Shown here piece by piece: positions 1 to 10,906 of a DNA stretch of 64,000 nucleotides (within the stretch, counting starts at the first letter, position 1; each line of letters opens with the position of its first letter). Source of the stretch: Leptidea sinapis. Taxonomy: Eukaryota; Arthropoda; Insecta; Lepidoptera; Pieridae. The notes under the pieces are model-generated. The model was not told where the DNA came from. It did not search any database and worked only from the letters and a program-made list of their open reading frames with translations. The stretch spans positions 10,124,001 to 10,188,000 of the forward strand of contig NC_066270.1 in NCBI RefSeq assembly GCF_905404315.1. The letters run 5' to 3'. The position numbers and the translations under genes are program-made.

Positions 1-235
1 GATACTAAATTCTTACCAAATTATGTCTAAGTCATACCAAATAAACCTTATAAATACCAAAGAAAATACTTTTTGTCATGTCACGGAACACAACTCTGGC
101 ATTTGGTCAAATCACTAGATTTGATTCGAGAAATGATAAAACCGTGTTGTTATTTTAACATCTTCCGAGATTTGACCAAATCACTGTTTTTATCATATCC
201 CTGTGACATATACATAAACAAAAATTGCTCGTATA
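1..235 (+). repeat. R10 repeat, forward copy
   Basis: Closely matches 2174-2345 in the same orientation and 1880-2031 in inverted orientation. Shared signatures include CTAGATTTG, GAGAAATGATAAAACCGTG and repeated TTTGGTCAAATCA-like palindromic motifs. The window starts inside it, so the left end is unknown. No protein similarity was recognised. Class unknown. Confidence 0.7.
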
Positions 236-599
236 AAGATATAAGAATAATTAATAGTAAGGTACACCTGAGTAACGTTTATATCCCAAAAGGAACTACT
301 AACAAAGAAGCAAAAATAAAACACACAATCTTTATACAAAATTGAATATGGGCTTAGTTGAAGTTTCCAACATCCCTAAAATTTCAATTCGATCTCTGTA
401 CTCAAGCGCGTGTCAAGCACAGATGACCAGTTCAAATTTCGAATCTGCACTCAATTTCACGTGAAAAACCCTCTCGTTTTGTTCAGGTAATGAACGTGAA
501 ATTGGCCGGACTGTCAACGACCCTTCGTCATTGTCCTTGGTAATTATATCACTACTCGAATAAAATTGTGATGACAGCTCATAGGTATACCATACCGAC
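236..599. other. No recognised feature
   Basis: AT-rich DNA between the R10 copy and the R1 dimer. I see no coding similarity, RNA gene or repeat shared with the rest of the window. Confidence 0.5.
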
Positions 600-828
600 T
601 TTTTTTATGAAAATAAGGGACGAGATGAGCAGGACGTTTAGCTGATAGTAATACGGAAACTCATTACAATGCAGTGCCGCTCAGGATTATTGAAAAACCT
701 ATAACATAGACATAAGTTATCAAGTCTCATTTGCCCAGTAATTTCACTAGCTACGGCGCCCTTCAGACCGAAACACAGTAATGCTAACACATTACTACTT
801 CACGGCAGAAATAGGCGCCGTTGTGGTA
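600..828 (-). repeat. R1 A-tailed SINE-like repeat, copy 1 of a dimer
   Basis: Strand is set by the A-tail, which appears here as a T-run at the left end. It carries the R1 blocks GACGAGATGAGCAGGACG, AATGCAGTGCCGCTCAGG, GCTACGGCGCCCTTCAGAC and AATAGGCGCCGTTGTGGTA. The 5' ~45 bases of the family (up to GGAGGCTCC) are missing. The left end of the next R1 copy follows immediately, giving a head-to-tail dimer. Confidence 0.85.
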
Positions 829-1072
829 ATAATTTTTGTTTATGAAAATGATGAACGACATTATCATGGTGACGGGAATCCATTACTATGCAGTGCCGCT
901 CTGGATTATTGAAAAACCCAAAAATTCTGAGCGGTACTACAACTGCGCTCGTTACCTTGAGACATCAGATGTCAAGTCTCATATGCCAGTAATTTCATTA
1001 GCTACGGCGCCCTTCATGCCATAACACAGTAATGCTTACACGCTTCTTATCGGCAGAAATAGGCGCCGTTGC
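829..1072 (-). repeat. R1 A-tailed SINE-like repeat, copy 2 of a dimer
   Basis: A second, diverged R1 copy in the same orientation as 600-828. It lacks the same 5' part, which suggests that insertion went into the A-tail of an older copy or that the pair moved as a unit. Confidence 0.85.
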
Positions 1073-1879
1073 TATAACAGACTGCCGAACTTGATCAAGA
1101 AAAATGCAACTTCCACAACGGTGTTTAAAGACACAACATCGAAAGTGGCCTCTCGAACATACGTTTTACTCAGTGGAGGAGTTTTACAAGATGCCAGTTA
1201 ATTGAACTAAGTAACACTTAATAAGCATACTTATTTTACAATATGTAAAAAAATGTTTTCTTTATATAACATGACAACAATTACATAATAATGTATTATA
1301 GTCAGTTAGGTACTTCCCTATCTATCTAAAATGATAATGATAATTTTTAATCTCTGTAAGATGATAATTTTTTCTTTGACTTGTAACAATGGTGTATAAT
1401 TGTATAAATGGTTTATTTTGATTTTGTTATGGTAATAGATATTAAGATAATAATAAAGATGTTGTGGTTAAGTATCACCACAATATCATTATTATTATGT
1501 TTAATCAGAAATAACACCGTTTTCAGCCTTAAAATATTATTTCAACTTAAGTGTTCTCCGTAATTTTTTGGCAACAATTTTTGCTGAGTTTAGATTCAAT
1601 ATATTTCGTAGTAAGTAGTTGGTATTGCTAAAGTGAAACTTCCTTATATTACTGACCTATAGGGATCGATATGGAGTCTGCAAACAATGGAGACTAGACC
1701 AGACTCTAGAATATACTCGAAATATAGTTACGACGTCGATTTCAACGATGGAATGTCTCATAACTGTTATTGTTACACTATGTGAGATTATCGATCGATA
1801 TTGTTGATCGAATCATTGTCCGTGGGTTAGGAGAAAATTAAGTTGTTCTTTATGGAAGAGGTGCGTATGGGCCATCTGA
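1073..1879. other. No recognised feature
   Basis: AT-rich, with runs such as ATTATTATG near 1490. Nothing coding or repetitive was recognised apart from its position between inverted R10 arms. Confidence 0.5.
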
Positions 1880-2031
1880 TATATATGTTGCAGGGAAATG
1901 ACAATAACAGAGATTTGGTCAATTTCGTAAGTGATTTGATCAAATCACGGAGTATGTTTAAAGAACAACACGATTTTATCATTTCTCTAAACAAATCTAG
2001 TGATTTGATCAAATGTCTTTTGATCAAATGA
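1880..2031 (-). repeat. R10 repeat, inverted copy
   Basis: The reverse complement aligns with 73-215 (CTAGATTTG, GAGAAATGATAAAA, CGTGTTGTT, CATTTCCCTG). With 1-235 it forms a diverged inverted pair around 1.7 kb that includes the R1 dimer. It contains the palindrome TGATTTGATCAAATCA. Confidence 0.7.
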
Positions 2032-2091
2032 AACTTTTATCTGTTTTGAGGTTAGGTTACATTAACATAATTTTCAAGAGACTGGTGCGTT

Positions 2092-2168
2092 GCCATGGGA
2101 GTGGGGGAGTGAGCCAGGGGACAGAGGACATCTCCCTCCCTACCCTTCCCCTCTCACCCCCACTACCT
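2092..2168. repeat. GC-rich imperfect hairpin
   Basis: GTGGGGGAGTGAG on the left faces CTCTCACCCCCAC on the right, with a GC-rich middle. It stands out sharply from the AT-rich surroundings and abuts the R10 copy at 2174. Function unknown. Confidence 0.45.
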
Positions 2169-2173
2169 GCGAC

Positions 2174-2345
2174 ACGATACTAAATACTTACCAAATTATG
2201 TCTAAGTCATACCAAATAAACCTTATACGAGTAAATACCAAAGAAAATACTTTTTGTAATTTCTCGGAACCAACTCTGGCATTTGGTCAAACCGCTAGAT
2301 TTGTTTCGAGAAATGATAAAACCGTGTTGCTACTCGTGTTTTAAC
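2174..2345 (+). repeat. R10 repeat, second forward copy
   Basis: Nearly base-for-base the same as 1-170, with small insertions (for example ACGAGT in two places). It starts GATACTAAAT as the window does. Confidence 0.8.
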
Positions 2346-2625
2346 ATCTTCCGACGTATTCCCGTTAGGGTAACCCTATAACCAGTTAAGGGTGACTATG
2401 TGTGATAATTTAAACACTTTTATTTTTTGATACCCCGCTATCTTAGGAAACAAATAGATAGGTGTCATTCCTATCGTTAACCTAATTGGCAGAATTATCT
2501 CCGTTAACAGTGCGTTTTTCATGGTACATTACGATACTAATGCGGAAATTATATAATTTCTTAACAAGTCCCGGTTTTTTAAAATAACCCCCTTTAGGCT
2601 AAAAACGTATAGAAAAGTCTAATTA

Positions 2626-2990
2626 AATCAATTTGTTATGTTTTAAAGTGATAACCCTCACTTCTAGGATTAATACAAAAATAAAATTTGAAAAACAAAA
2701 TGTAATGAACTTTAAAAACATAACAAATTGTTTCGATTTACAATAGCGACATCTCAAGTCAATTTCCTAATATGCAAACATTGGGGTTGAGCAGGTTATC
2801 AACTGTAAAGTAGATCCTGTAGATGAAACCACAACCTGAGAGTTGAACAAAGCATACAAGATTTTATGACGATACGTTACTCGAATGGTTGGCTCAGTTG
2901 GTTAGAGCTCGAGTACGGAACGCCGTAGGTCGTGGGTTCGCGTTTCGCATCGTTCAAAATTTTTTGTTTTTCAAATTTTATTAAATCTAC
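2626..2990 (+). mobile_element. R3 foldback element with tRNA-like arm
   Basis: The left arm runs from TGTTATGTTTTAAAGTGATA through AATAAAATTTGAAAAACAAA. The middle has the R3 core (ACCTGAGAGTTGAACAAAG). The right arm has a tRNA-like unit on the plus strand at 2882-2955 with A-box-like TGGCTCAGTTGGTTAGAGC and B-box-like GGGTTCG, then the arm end TTTTTGTTTTTCAAATTTTA. In this copy the left arm has lost its tRNA-like unit. It is probably non-functional as a tRNA. Confidence 0.75.
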
Positions 2991-3204
2991 GTAAAGACTA
3001 TGTAAATATAAAAATCATTTGGTGATCTAGTGAGACTTATTTCTATTATAAATTTAAACGCCTGTCGGAAAACTATGGCAAGATCTTTATAAGCAAACTT
3101 GGCTAAATTTATACTAAGTACGTAATATTTTAAATATGGTGAAACAGGAATATTACAAAAGCCACGAAGACCAGGGTTATGCGAACGATAGTTTAACCAT
3201 ATTT

Positions 3205-3450
3205 TTATATGCGTCTGAAAGTTGGACATTGTGAGAGGTTGAACAGAAGAAGATAGACGCTCTTGAAATGTGGTGCTGGATCGTTTATCTACCACAGTGA
3301 AGTCCTGCATACTTGCCTTCGTTGAACACGTATTGAGACGAGGCAGCTAGACCATAGAACCTCTTGTCATCCGGGGTAAAATGGAAAGAAGACTAGATCA
3401 AATCAACGTGGGCGGTCCTGTACATGAGTGCACTCAAATGACATCTAATA
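3205..3450 (+). pseudogene. LINE-H reverse transcriptase C-terminal remnant
   Basis: Plus-strand translation, with one stop near the start, reads ESWTL, then EVEQKKIDALEMWCW. This is a signature seen just after the RT domain in a widespread insect LINE group (the C-terminal region often annotated beside craniofacial-like proteins). Stops and frameshifts follow. The related minus-strand fragment at 37735-38020 carries the next part of the same protein (FGHIARKDDGNLERL). Assignment rests on motif memory only. Confidence 0.6.
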
Positions 3451-3452
3451 AC

Positions 3453-3964
3453 CTTTTTTTCTATGAAAATAAGGAACGAGACGAGCAGGACGTTCCTTTT
3501 TTCCTCCATTGATACGCCAGTACGTCCAGCTGTTGGTAATTGATACGCCCTGCCCATTACAATGCAGTGCCGCTCAGGATTCTTGAAAAACCCCAAAAAT
3601 TCTGAGCGTCACTACAACTGCGCTCGTCACCTTGAGACATAAGATGTTATGTCTCAGTTGTTGTGCCACTCAGTTTTTTTTTGTTTTTCAATAATCCTGA
3701 GCGGCACTGCATTGTAATGGGCAGGGCGTATCAATTACCAACAGCTGGACGTACTGCTTGTCTCGACCCTTATTTTCATACAAAAAAAAACAAAAAAAAA
3801 ACTGCGCTCGTCACCTTGTGGCGTAAGTCGATAAGCCTCATTTGCCAAGTAATTTCAACCGAAACACAGTAACGCTTAAATATTACTGCTTCACGACAGA
3901 AATATGCGCCGTTATGGTACCCATAATCTAGCCGGTATCATGTGCAAAGGAGCCTCCCACTGGT
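3453..3964. repeat. R1 inverted duplication (foldback)
   Basis: Three R1 segments: minus (3453-3665), plus (about 3672-3800, ending in an interrupted A-run) and minus (3801-3964, ending GGAGCCTCCCACTGGT). The arms 3518-3591 and 3681-3756 are near-perfect inverted repeats. Both share private variants (GTCCAGCTGTTGG against the usual GTTCAGCTGATGG), so they look like one copy duplicated in inverse rather than two independent insertions. Confidence 0.8.
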
Positions 3965-4074
3965 AAATATTATCCTTCTTATAATTCTTCTTTATAATAT
4001 GATTATAGTTTAGTTAATAATGTTTTTCTAATTACTTATATACGGCATAACCTGTTAAATCAAGCTGTTAATAA

Positions 4075-4215
4075 AAGATATAAGCGTTATCACATTTCCA
4101 CCTGAGCTATAGCGAGCGACAGTCGGAAATAAAGTCTGCCAACAAATCGACGCGGCGCCTATCAATATGTTCCCGGCCAGTAGAGACGACAAACACGACT
4201 TGCAAATACTGTGCC
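4075..4215 (+). repeat. R5 dispersed repeat
   Basis: Shares GAGCGACAGTCGGAAATAAA, TTCCCGGC and GACAACAA blocks with 21905-22150 (inverted) and 53685-53815. No protein coding. Class unknown. Confidence 0.65.
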
Positions 4216-4499
4216 TTGACAACAATACTTGTTCATTGTGTGATGTGGGAATATAGCAGTCTACTGTCTGATGATTACGAGTCCCTCTCCGCCATTTTGT
4301 ATCACAATATATCTATTGTATTATACTGTTGATTTTCTAATAAGAGCATGTTTATTAATTAACTACTTACATGAGAAGAGAACTGCTTAAAAGGAAGTAT
4401 AATATATAAAATAAATATTATGAAACAAACACATATGAACAATATTTGAAATACTAATCTAAATATAAATAAATTTAATTAAAATAATCTATATATAAA

Positions 4500-4710
4500 T
4501 ATCTTATATATAAAATTCTCGTAACCAAACTTCGCCGAAACGGCTAAGGCATTTTGTTTGAAAATTTGTGTGTATACAGGTAGGTCTGAGAATTGGCCAA
4601 TATATATGTTTCATACCCCTAAATGATAAGGGTGACCCCTATTTTTTTTTGACAAAATTTTTTATTTTTATTTTATTATGATTCAGCATAAAAAAAATAA
4701 GTTCGTTTTC
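4500..4710 (+). mobile_element. Helitron 5' fragment
   Basis: Starts TATATAAAATTCTCG, then an internal block with AGGTCTGAGAATTGGCC and ATACCCCTAAATGATAAGGG. This matches, in reverse, the Helitron copies at 25847-26235 and 57507-58312. The 3' terminus is absent. Confidence 0.65.
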
Positions 4711-5379
4711 ACTTTAAGAAGGCTCAGACAAACTGTATCCTTTAATGCTGCACTTACTGCATACTACGGTTATATGTTCATTAAAAACATGGTGAACTTT
4801 TTAAACCAGCAAAGGATTATTCCATATAAGGATTAAGAGATCCAACTCGCCTTTTAATGCCATTCATCAGTAGAACAGCGCTTTATCAAAATAACGCAAA
4901 TGTTATGTGTATAAGGGTCTTTAACCAACTTTCAAAGAATATTTGAGAGATGCCTAAAACATTAATGCATAAAAAATTTAAATTATGGCTAATATATAAA
5001 TGCTTTTATAGTTTAAAAGAATTCTTCAGCCAAAAATAAGTATTTTAATGTATTTTTTTGAGAGGTACTTACAAACTAATGTTTATTTTATATTATGTTA
5101 TTGAATTAATAGACCAGTGCCGAAGTTGAAAATGATAAAAAGTGAAACAAAATAATAGTAGGATGAAACCCATTGGTAAAGGACGAGAATATAACAAAAA
5201 TTAAGGGAAAAATAAATTACGGGCGATCTGAGGTTCGGGAAGTTGAAAAGGGGGGGTGTTTTAGGGTAAAAAACGGTTTATCTCGATTTCCGGCAAAACT
5301 ACAAGTCCTATGGCAAAAAGTGAAAAAAAAGAATGGAGTGTGTTATCGAAAAAGTTTACACAAATTAAATTTATAAACA
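4711..5379. other. No recognised feature
   Basis: AT-rich stretch. A small open frame at 5173-5376 has no recognisable similarity and lysine-rich, low-complexity composition; I do not call it a gene. Confidence 0.5.
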
Positions 5380-5625
5380 AAATATATGAACGATGCGTTC
5401 CATGCGAGCGTTCTTCCACTGAGCCAACCATTTGAGTGACGTATCGTTGATAAATCTTGTATATGTCTTGTTCAACTCTCAGGTTGTGACTTTCACTTTA
5501 GAGCAATGGCGCGGAACGCGAGAATCCCGCATTTATAAATTTTGTATATAAATTTAATTTGTCTAATTAATCCCAGAAGTGAGGTTTATCACTTTAAAAA
5601 AGATAAATTGTCGAAAATAGTTTGT
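5380..5625 (-). repeat. R3 fragment with degraded tRNA-like unit
   Basis: GAACGATGCG, then a tRNA-like unit lacking its B box (5388-5432), GAGTGACGTATCGT, TCAACTCTCAGGTTGTG and the arm end AGAAGTGAGGTTTATCACTT. It is an internally deleted copy. Confidence 0.7.
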
Positions 5626-5956
5626 TACTCATATTTTATATTACTTCGATCTTGGAATTATCTAAGATAACTTATTATACGTCTAGATAGAGTCTCTTGC
5701 TGTCTGACAACCGATAAAAACAAGCCAGGAATATTAGTTTAAGAGTGCGTGACAAGCTACTACACTCGCGATTTGTATGACACTTTGTGTTAGAGTGCGT
5801 GAATTGCTCAAAATAGAGGGTAGTTCTAAAGTCAATATTTTTCGACTATTTCACAGCTGTCATAGTCTATCGTGACATATAAATGATCTAAGATTTTAAG
5901 TAAGACTTCAATATAACTCAAAACTGATTTTCAGCTATACCTTCAAGAGATATATA

Positions 5957-5998
5957 CACACACACAGTCACACAATACACATACACGCACATAATAAA
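5957..5998. repeat. (AC)n-rich microsatellite
   Basis: Imperfect CA repeats (ACACACACAC, CACAATACACATACACGCAC). Confidence 0.8.
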
Positions 5999-6127
5999 AA
6001 ATACGTTCGTAAAAATATATATTTGTTTTGTGGCGCGAATTCCGACTCAAATTTACTCTTGGATGATTACTATTTGATCATTATTTATTATATTATATTG
6101 GCATTTTAAGAACTGACCGTAAAGTTA

Positions 6128-6280
6128 TTGAGCGGTCTCTAAAATGGGACATAATAATATAGTAAAATTCAACAAAATTATGGCGTTGCTTGAGGAGGGT
6201 TGCAGACAATGCTTCGTGGCTCAGAGGTTCTACCCTTCTCGGTTATCTGTTGAACTACAATATTGGACATATTGTGGAGT
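6128..6280 (+). pseudogene. Possible Tc1/mariner-type transposase N-terminal remnant
   Basis: One frame reads KIMALLEEGCRQCFVAQRF followed by PSRLS, resembling the first helix-turn-helix of Tc1-like transposases (a pattern of the type I-ALxEEGxSxRxVA). No catalytic domain follows. A chance resemblance is possible. Confidence 0.35.
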
Positions 6281-6427
6281 AGCCCTCAATTTTTGTTCAA
6301 TTTTCGTGTCAATTTAGAATTTAGTTTATTTATATACTTTTGATATGATTACATACTTCCAAAAATAAACACATCTAAGCAACAAAAATCATTTTATCTA
6401 AACAATAAGAGATTCCAATACCCAAGA

Positions 6428-6725
6428 CTATTTTACTTCGTGTGTGGTTTTTACCAAAGATTTCCACGACGATCGGTCCTGCGCTGCCCTCATCAAACGT
6501 AGTCCGGCGAACTTGACCAGATCGTCGGTCCATCTTGTGGGGGGTCTACCAATACTGCGTCTTCCGGTACTTGGTCGCCATTCGACGACTTTACTGCCCC
6601 AACGGCCATCTGTCCGTCGAACTATGTGCCCTGCCCACTGCCACTTCAGTTTCGTAATCATTTGGGCTATGTCGGTAACTTTGGTTCTCTTCTTCTTCTT
6701 CTCAGGGAAACTCCGAGTTACTTAT
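6428..6725 (-). pseudogene. LINE-R (RTE-like) C-terminal fragment
   Basis: A 77-codon minus-strand frame contains KWQWAGHIVRR, GRPPTRW, DLVKFAG and AAQDRSSWKSL. This is the typical tail of RTE-like reverse transcriptases (GHI-R, GRP-RW, AQDR--W). The upstream part (6662-6725) matches 31618-31690, so the two are copies of one family. The RT domain itself is absent. The copies at 22890 and 31618 end in GATGATGATG runs; this one does not. Confidence 0.75.
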
Positions 6726-6729
6726 ATGT

Positions 6730-7109
6730 TAGTTAGTCATATGTCACTTACATCTAATTAATTTGCTTCTTACATATGAATGTTATTTGCGCCTCTAATT
6801 GAAGTAGCACTCAACTTGTATTTTGGTCTATATATTTTTTTGTATGTATTAGTGTATACTTTGTTGGTGCAATAAATAATTCTTTTTTTTAAGACTATTT
6901 TTATAATTTTTACATTATTAAATAGTTGATAATACATAGGTCCATTCACAAATTATGATTAATTTACTAGAAATTCTTGGGCGTGTGTGTTTTGTATCAA
7001 AGAATTAGCATTGAGATGGAACCTAAACGTAAATTGAAAAAAAATATTACCAAACATTAAAAATTTCTTTCGAACGTTCGCTCCTTTTTCGAGTTTAGTT
7101 GATAATGTA
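6730..7109. other. No recognised feature
   Basis: AT-rich sequence with no recognised coding or repeat content; a CA-rich microsatellite begins at about 7111. Confidence 0.5.
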
Positions 7110-7800
7110 GTTACACACACACATACACATACACTCACGCCTTTATCACGTCGGGCTAGACAGAGACAATAGAACTTCACTATCTACTATCTTTACAAGC
7201 CTCACGCGCTTTCTCTACATTACATCATATCTTCATACATGCTCGCTGGTTCCGGGTGCTTCGGACCTTACCTTTTTTCAAAACGTTTCGAAGAATGGTC
7301 GACGAATGTTATTCGAGGTCTCCTGCGACGGACTTGCAAAACACACACTTGTCTTACATATATGTCTATTCTTATCATAATAAGTCATTCTTTCTTCACT
7401 CATTCGCTCCACATGTCCAAACCATTTCAGCATTCCTTTCTCAATTCTTGTCACGACTTCTTTCAGACCACAGCGCGCTCGCATTACCGCATTCAGAATT
7501 CTATCAATCAGTCTCACCCTACACATACTTGTGATACGTGAGTGTGTCCATTGTGTACAGTGATAGCATCTCAACTCCGTTAATTCTGCTTTTATGCTTC
7601 TTCTGCCACACCCAACTCTCACTTCAGTACATCAAAGTAGCGACAAGCACTCCATTATGAATCGCCAAGTCGCGCGTCTTTTGACAGTCTGCATGGTATG
7701 CAGAGCTTCCATTTACAGTCAATCTCCTTTCAATATCTCCTTCACATCTTCCGGCTCTTGTAAGCATGCTACCCAAATATACAAATTATGTTACTTGTTT
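7110..7800 (-). pseudogene. LINE-I reverse transcriptase C-terminal remnant
   Basis: The minus strand reads CRVRLIDRI then NAVMRARCGLKEVVTRIEKG and MLKWFGHVERM, the tail of an RT-encoding LINE common in Lepidoptera (pattern RxxCGLKE-VxxRIEKGxLxWFGHVERM). It runs for about 115 codons before the frame breaks, with further diverged sequence on both sides. No intact RT core is present. Confidence 0.7.
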
Positions 7801-8590
7801 TAGCGAAGTTTCTGGTTATTATTAATATAATATTAACCTATTTATTATGAATCCACAGTTTAAGGCCTGCTTCAAACGTATATCGAACGATCTATTGAAA
7901 AGATACTGCGTTTGTTTGACCTTTTTTCTCGGCTAAAGGCTAATTTAAGACAAATCGACTTATTTCAGTGAAATCATGGAATGGCACTGGCTGAATTAGA
8001 GTATAAACACATAGGCATTACTAATATCTAACCTAATTCAAAGCAAATGCTTCATGGTGTCCATAAGATTGCAATTAAATAAAATTTAGAGCTAAATATC
8101 CGAAGACAAATAAGATATTGGCTGCACGAGTAATATTATGAATCAATTCAGTCATAACTTATCCCCATGCGACAAGTTACTATAGCATTGGTTTCTTTGC
8201 TCAATAAAACGTAATAATTTATCTAACACGATTACTCGGTCCACTGGTCCTGTGAATCTTTCACCTAATTAACCCTTTTAGAGGGCTGCCCCAGTTCAAA
8301 GAGAACAGAAATAAAACGTACTCATAAAGCGGGGCCTATTGAACCGTTGTGTTTAGTGAGGTGTTCACTTTGCTCAGATTAACATATAGGTTAGTGAAGC
8401 TTTTAAAATAAAACTGTCATAGGGTTATTGAAGCATGTTTGTGCATTGAATTAACCCGTCTGTCGAACTGTTTCTATCCAACTAAAGGCCGAAGGTTCTA
8501 CCTCTGGTAGGTAGGTAGGTTTGTGTTACCCCGAGTAAGTATCTAATTTACACATATAAATAAATTAATGTTTTTTTTATAACGTAATAG
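7801..8590. other. No recognised feature
   Basis: AT-rich, no coding similarity seen. A short GTAGGTAGGTAGGT run lies at 8507-8520. Confidence 0.5.
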
Positions 8591-8593
8591 ATT

Positions 8594-8625
8594 TTTGAAG
8601 TAAAACTTCTTTAGGCGCGACTTTG
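8594..8625 (+). repeat. R8 hairpin core
   Basis: TTGAAGTAAAACTTCTTTAG followed by GCGCG. The GAAGT/ACTTC pair forms a small hairpin. The same core occurs at about 13314, 29851, 45375 and 52690, and inverted near 44300, with flanks that mostly differ. Confidence 0.55.
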
Positions 8626-9985
8626 GGTGTAACTCAGAATTTTTTCTGACGGAAGTAACGCTCTGTACAAAAGTCAATTGAAAGATTTTTTTAAGCCGTT
8701 ATAATTTAATGGTTATAAAAAATGTTTCAAATTGCTCAGTAATATTTTTTTTTTGTTTATTTATTACTACTATTGCAATAAAATATGATATATAAGTTTT
8801 CAGAAATTTTCTGACATTCGTCAATTTGTTCTTGGTTTTTGTTTTTCATTTCCATTATTAGGATAGGCAAAGGGTTCGAGCCCATACAGCCATATTTGTT
8901 AATATTCAATAACAACGTCATATGGTATGTGCTCATAATAATATAACCTTCAATTTCTTATTATCAATTATTTTGTTAATGAGTGAAAAATTTAAAATGT
9001 GCGAATGTTATTAATGAATTATAAATAGAATATATAAAAAATAATATACAGTCAAATAAAATGGAGGAATCCCAGGATTTTTCTTCTTCTTCTTCTTTCA
9101 TCAATAAATAAGAACAAAAGAGAAAAATCAAGAACCTGATAATGACCTAACCTGTAAAAAGTGTAAGTGTAAAATATCAAAATATAACATTATTTGTAAA
9201 ATATATAAAATCTCACTTGATAAAATAATATTAATTATTTTATATATGATTAAAGGCATTTTTTTTATTTTAGGTAGAGAAAATGCCAACTTTGCTCAAA
9301 AAAAAATTGCAAAAAATCTAACAATGCTCCTAGAGCTCTTCAGTAACACGTCAGTGCTTAGTTGGTAACACGGCTTTCCTTAATGTAATATATTAATGCG
9401 TCTGTTAATTATTTGTAAACTTAATTATTATTAAATTTTACTTCAATCGCGCGCAAAGATTACACGCGCACACTTTTTACTAAATGAAAGTGTACCTAAA
9501 CGTGACCATTTATCTTTTTTGACAGAGAGCGGTACATCTGCGGAATTAAATAGTAAAAAGATTTTAGTGTTTTACATTTATTTTATTATATAAGATAGAA
9601 TAATACAACACATAATAGTTAAATAGGTATGGCCTACTAAGAAGTTACGGCGTACTTAGAAGCCACTTCTAAGTCGTATTTTCGTATTTGTCGGCTGAAC
9701 AAATTTTGTTTCAATATATCGGGTCTTCTTCCTGTCCGAATCTGGCTTCCCGTGCGGAGCACCTATCAAGCGGAAAAACTAAAATGTGGTTTGTTCTGTT
9801 TCCAAAAGTTTGACAATATCGGCCTTGCTGCGGACAGCGAGACAGACAGAGCGGAAATGTCCCGCCCAAAGTAGGAGGTATAGTCAACTATAACCCATTA
9901 TTAAAATGTCCTAAATGACTACACCGAATTGGACCGGGGTTTTAGTGGCAGTTAATTGAGACTGGAATTGTAAGCAATGATGATT
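8626..9985. other. No recognised feature; (TTC)n microsatellite
   Basis: AT-rich. A TTCTTCTTCTTC run lies near 9079-9098. A slightly GC-richer part at 9700-9950 holds no recognised gene. Confidence 0.5.
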
Positions 9986-10188
9986 TAATAGTGAGAATAA
10001 CAGGTCAGGAAAATCAACGCGTGATATGTCGACGGTTTCTCATGTCTATTCTTCATACTTACGAAAATTTTGTGAAGCAGGCGTTACTTTACGGAATTTG
10101 GTCCCTTCACCATTGTTACTCATCTATTCCGGGGGTAATACGTCACTATAGCCCACCATTCACAGCGCGTCATTTTATGAGACAAGAC

Positions 10189-10224
10189 TATAAAAGAGCG
10201 GTTTCCGGCTCATTTAATTCAGTC
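10189..10224 (+). promoter_or_regulatory. TATA box plus arthropod initiator
   Basis: TATAAAAG (10189-10196) lies 32 bases before the A of TCAGTC (10219-10224), the spacing and motif expected for an insect RNA polymerase II core promoter. It sits 34 bases upstream of the hammerhead-like motif. Together they resemble the promoter-plus-ribozyme layout of a Penelope-like or retrozyme terminal repeat. Transcription is inferred only. Confidence 0.5.
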
Positions 10225-10239
10225 TCGTACCAGAGTTTG

Positions 10240-10302
10240 TCGAGTTTACATCTCTTGATGATGCCTCGTGTAGAGGCGAAACACACGTCGAATTGTTTAT
10301 AG
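10240..10302 (+). ncRNA. Hammerhead-ribozyme-like motif
   Basis: TTGATGA (10255-10261) is followed by a 5-bp stem GCCTC/GAGGC (10263-10267 with 10273-10277), then GAAA (10278-10281), a minimal AC/GT stem and TC at 10288-10289 as the expected cleavage position. Flanking bases can form a broken stem I. This is the order of a type I hammerhead with very short stem III, as described for Penelope-like elements. Two departures from the core weigh against activity: the first C of CTGATGA is T, and there is an extra T before stem II. Confidence 0.4.
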
Positions 10303-10469
10303 ATAAATATTGGCAGAATTTACACTAAAGACAACTCAAAACATTTGGATACTTAATCCTTACATAAAATCTACAAAGTTGTGAAGTAAGAAAGGCGGAG
10401 AAAAGAAAACGCTGTAACGATTAATTATCAGAGTGCATAATTGGATCAAAATTTACTGATAATTATATC

Positions 10470-10735
10470 AAAATGGTGACGTATCATTCCTAACATCTGG
10501 ATATCTGGTGTAGCTCTACAGTGCGGTTTTCAATGACCTTTCTTCCACTTTCAAGCAAACTATGGAATGAGCTTTAGTTTAGAGCGGTGTTTCCAGGGTC
10601 ATTCGACATGTGTACGTAGGAAAAAAAAGCGTAAAATTTCCTAAGATATCGGCAACGCTCCTCTGGTGCTGAGAATGTGGGTGGCGGTGATCACTTTATA
10701 TCAGGTCCATTCGAATGTCCTCCTCTGCCTTAAAA
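10470..10735 (+). pseudogene. LINE-A 3' fragment, diverged
   Basis: Aligns by eye with the end of LINE-A at 35120-35400: ATCTGGATATCTGGTG, ACAGTGCGGTTTTCAA, AACTATGGAATGAGC, CGGTGTTTCC, GAGAATGTGGGTGGCGGTGA. It covers the last ~70 codons (the WRSSTVRFS - TKLWNELP - FLKGRQ region) with several frame breaks. Confidence 0.75.
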
Positions 10736-10906
10736 AAGTTTTACCCGAGATCTACATAAACATCCAAAAATACATTAAAACGCTTTAATTTACAAGACAT
10801 CATTGAATAGCCCGTGAAACATTTCTCCACAATGCCACCATATTCTCTGATCTCAAACACAACGGATTTTTATGTATATCTAGATATATATATATTATGT
10901 CTTTTT

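Noticed and set aside
4268..4300. CTGATGATTACGAG as a hammerhead core
   Set aside because: No complementary stem II and no GAAA downstream.
8505..8522. GTAGGTAGGTAGGT as telomeric or satellite repeat
   Set aside because: The insect telomere unit is TTAGG; this is a three- to four-unit microsatellite only.
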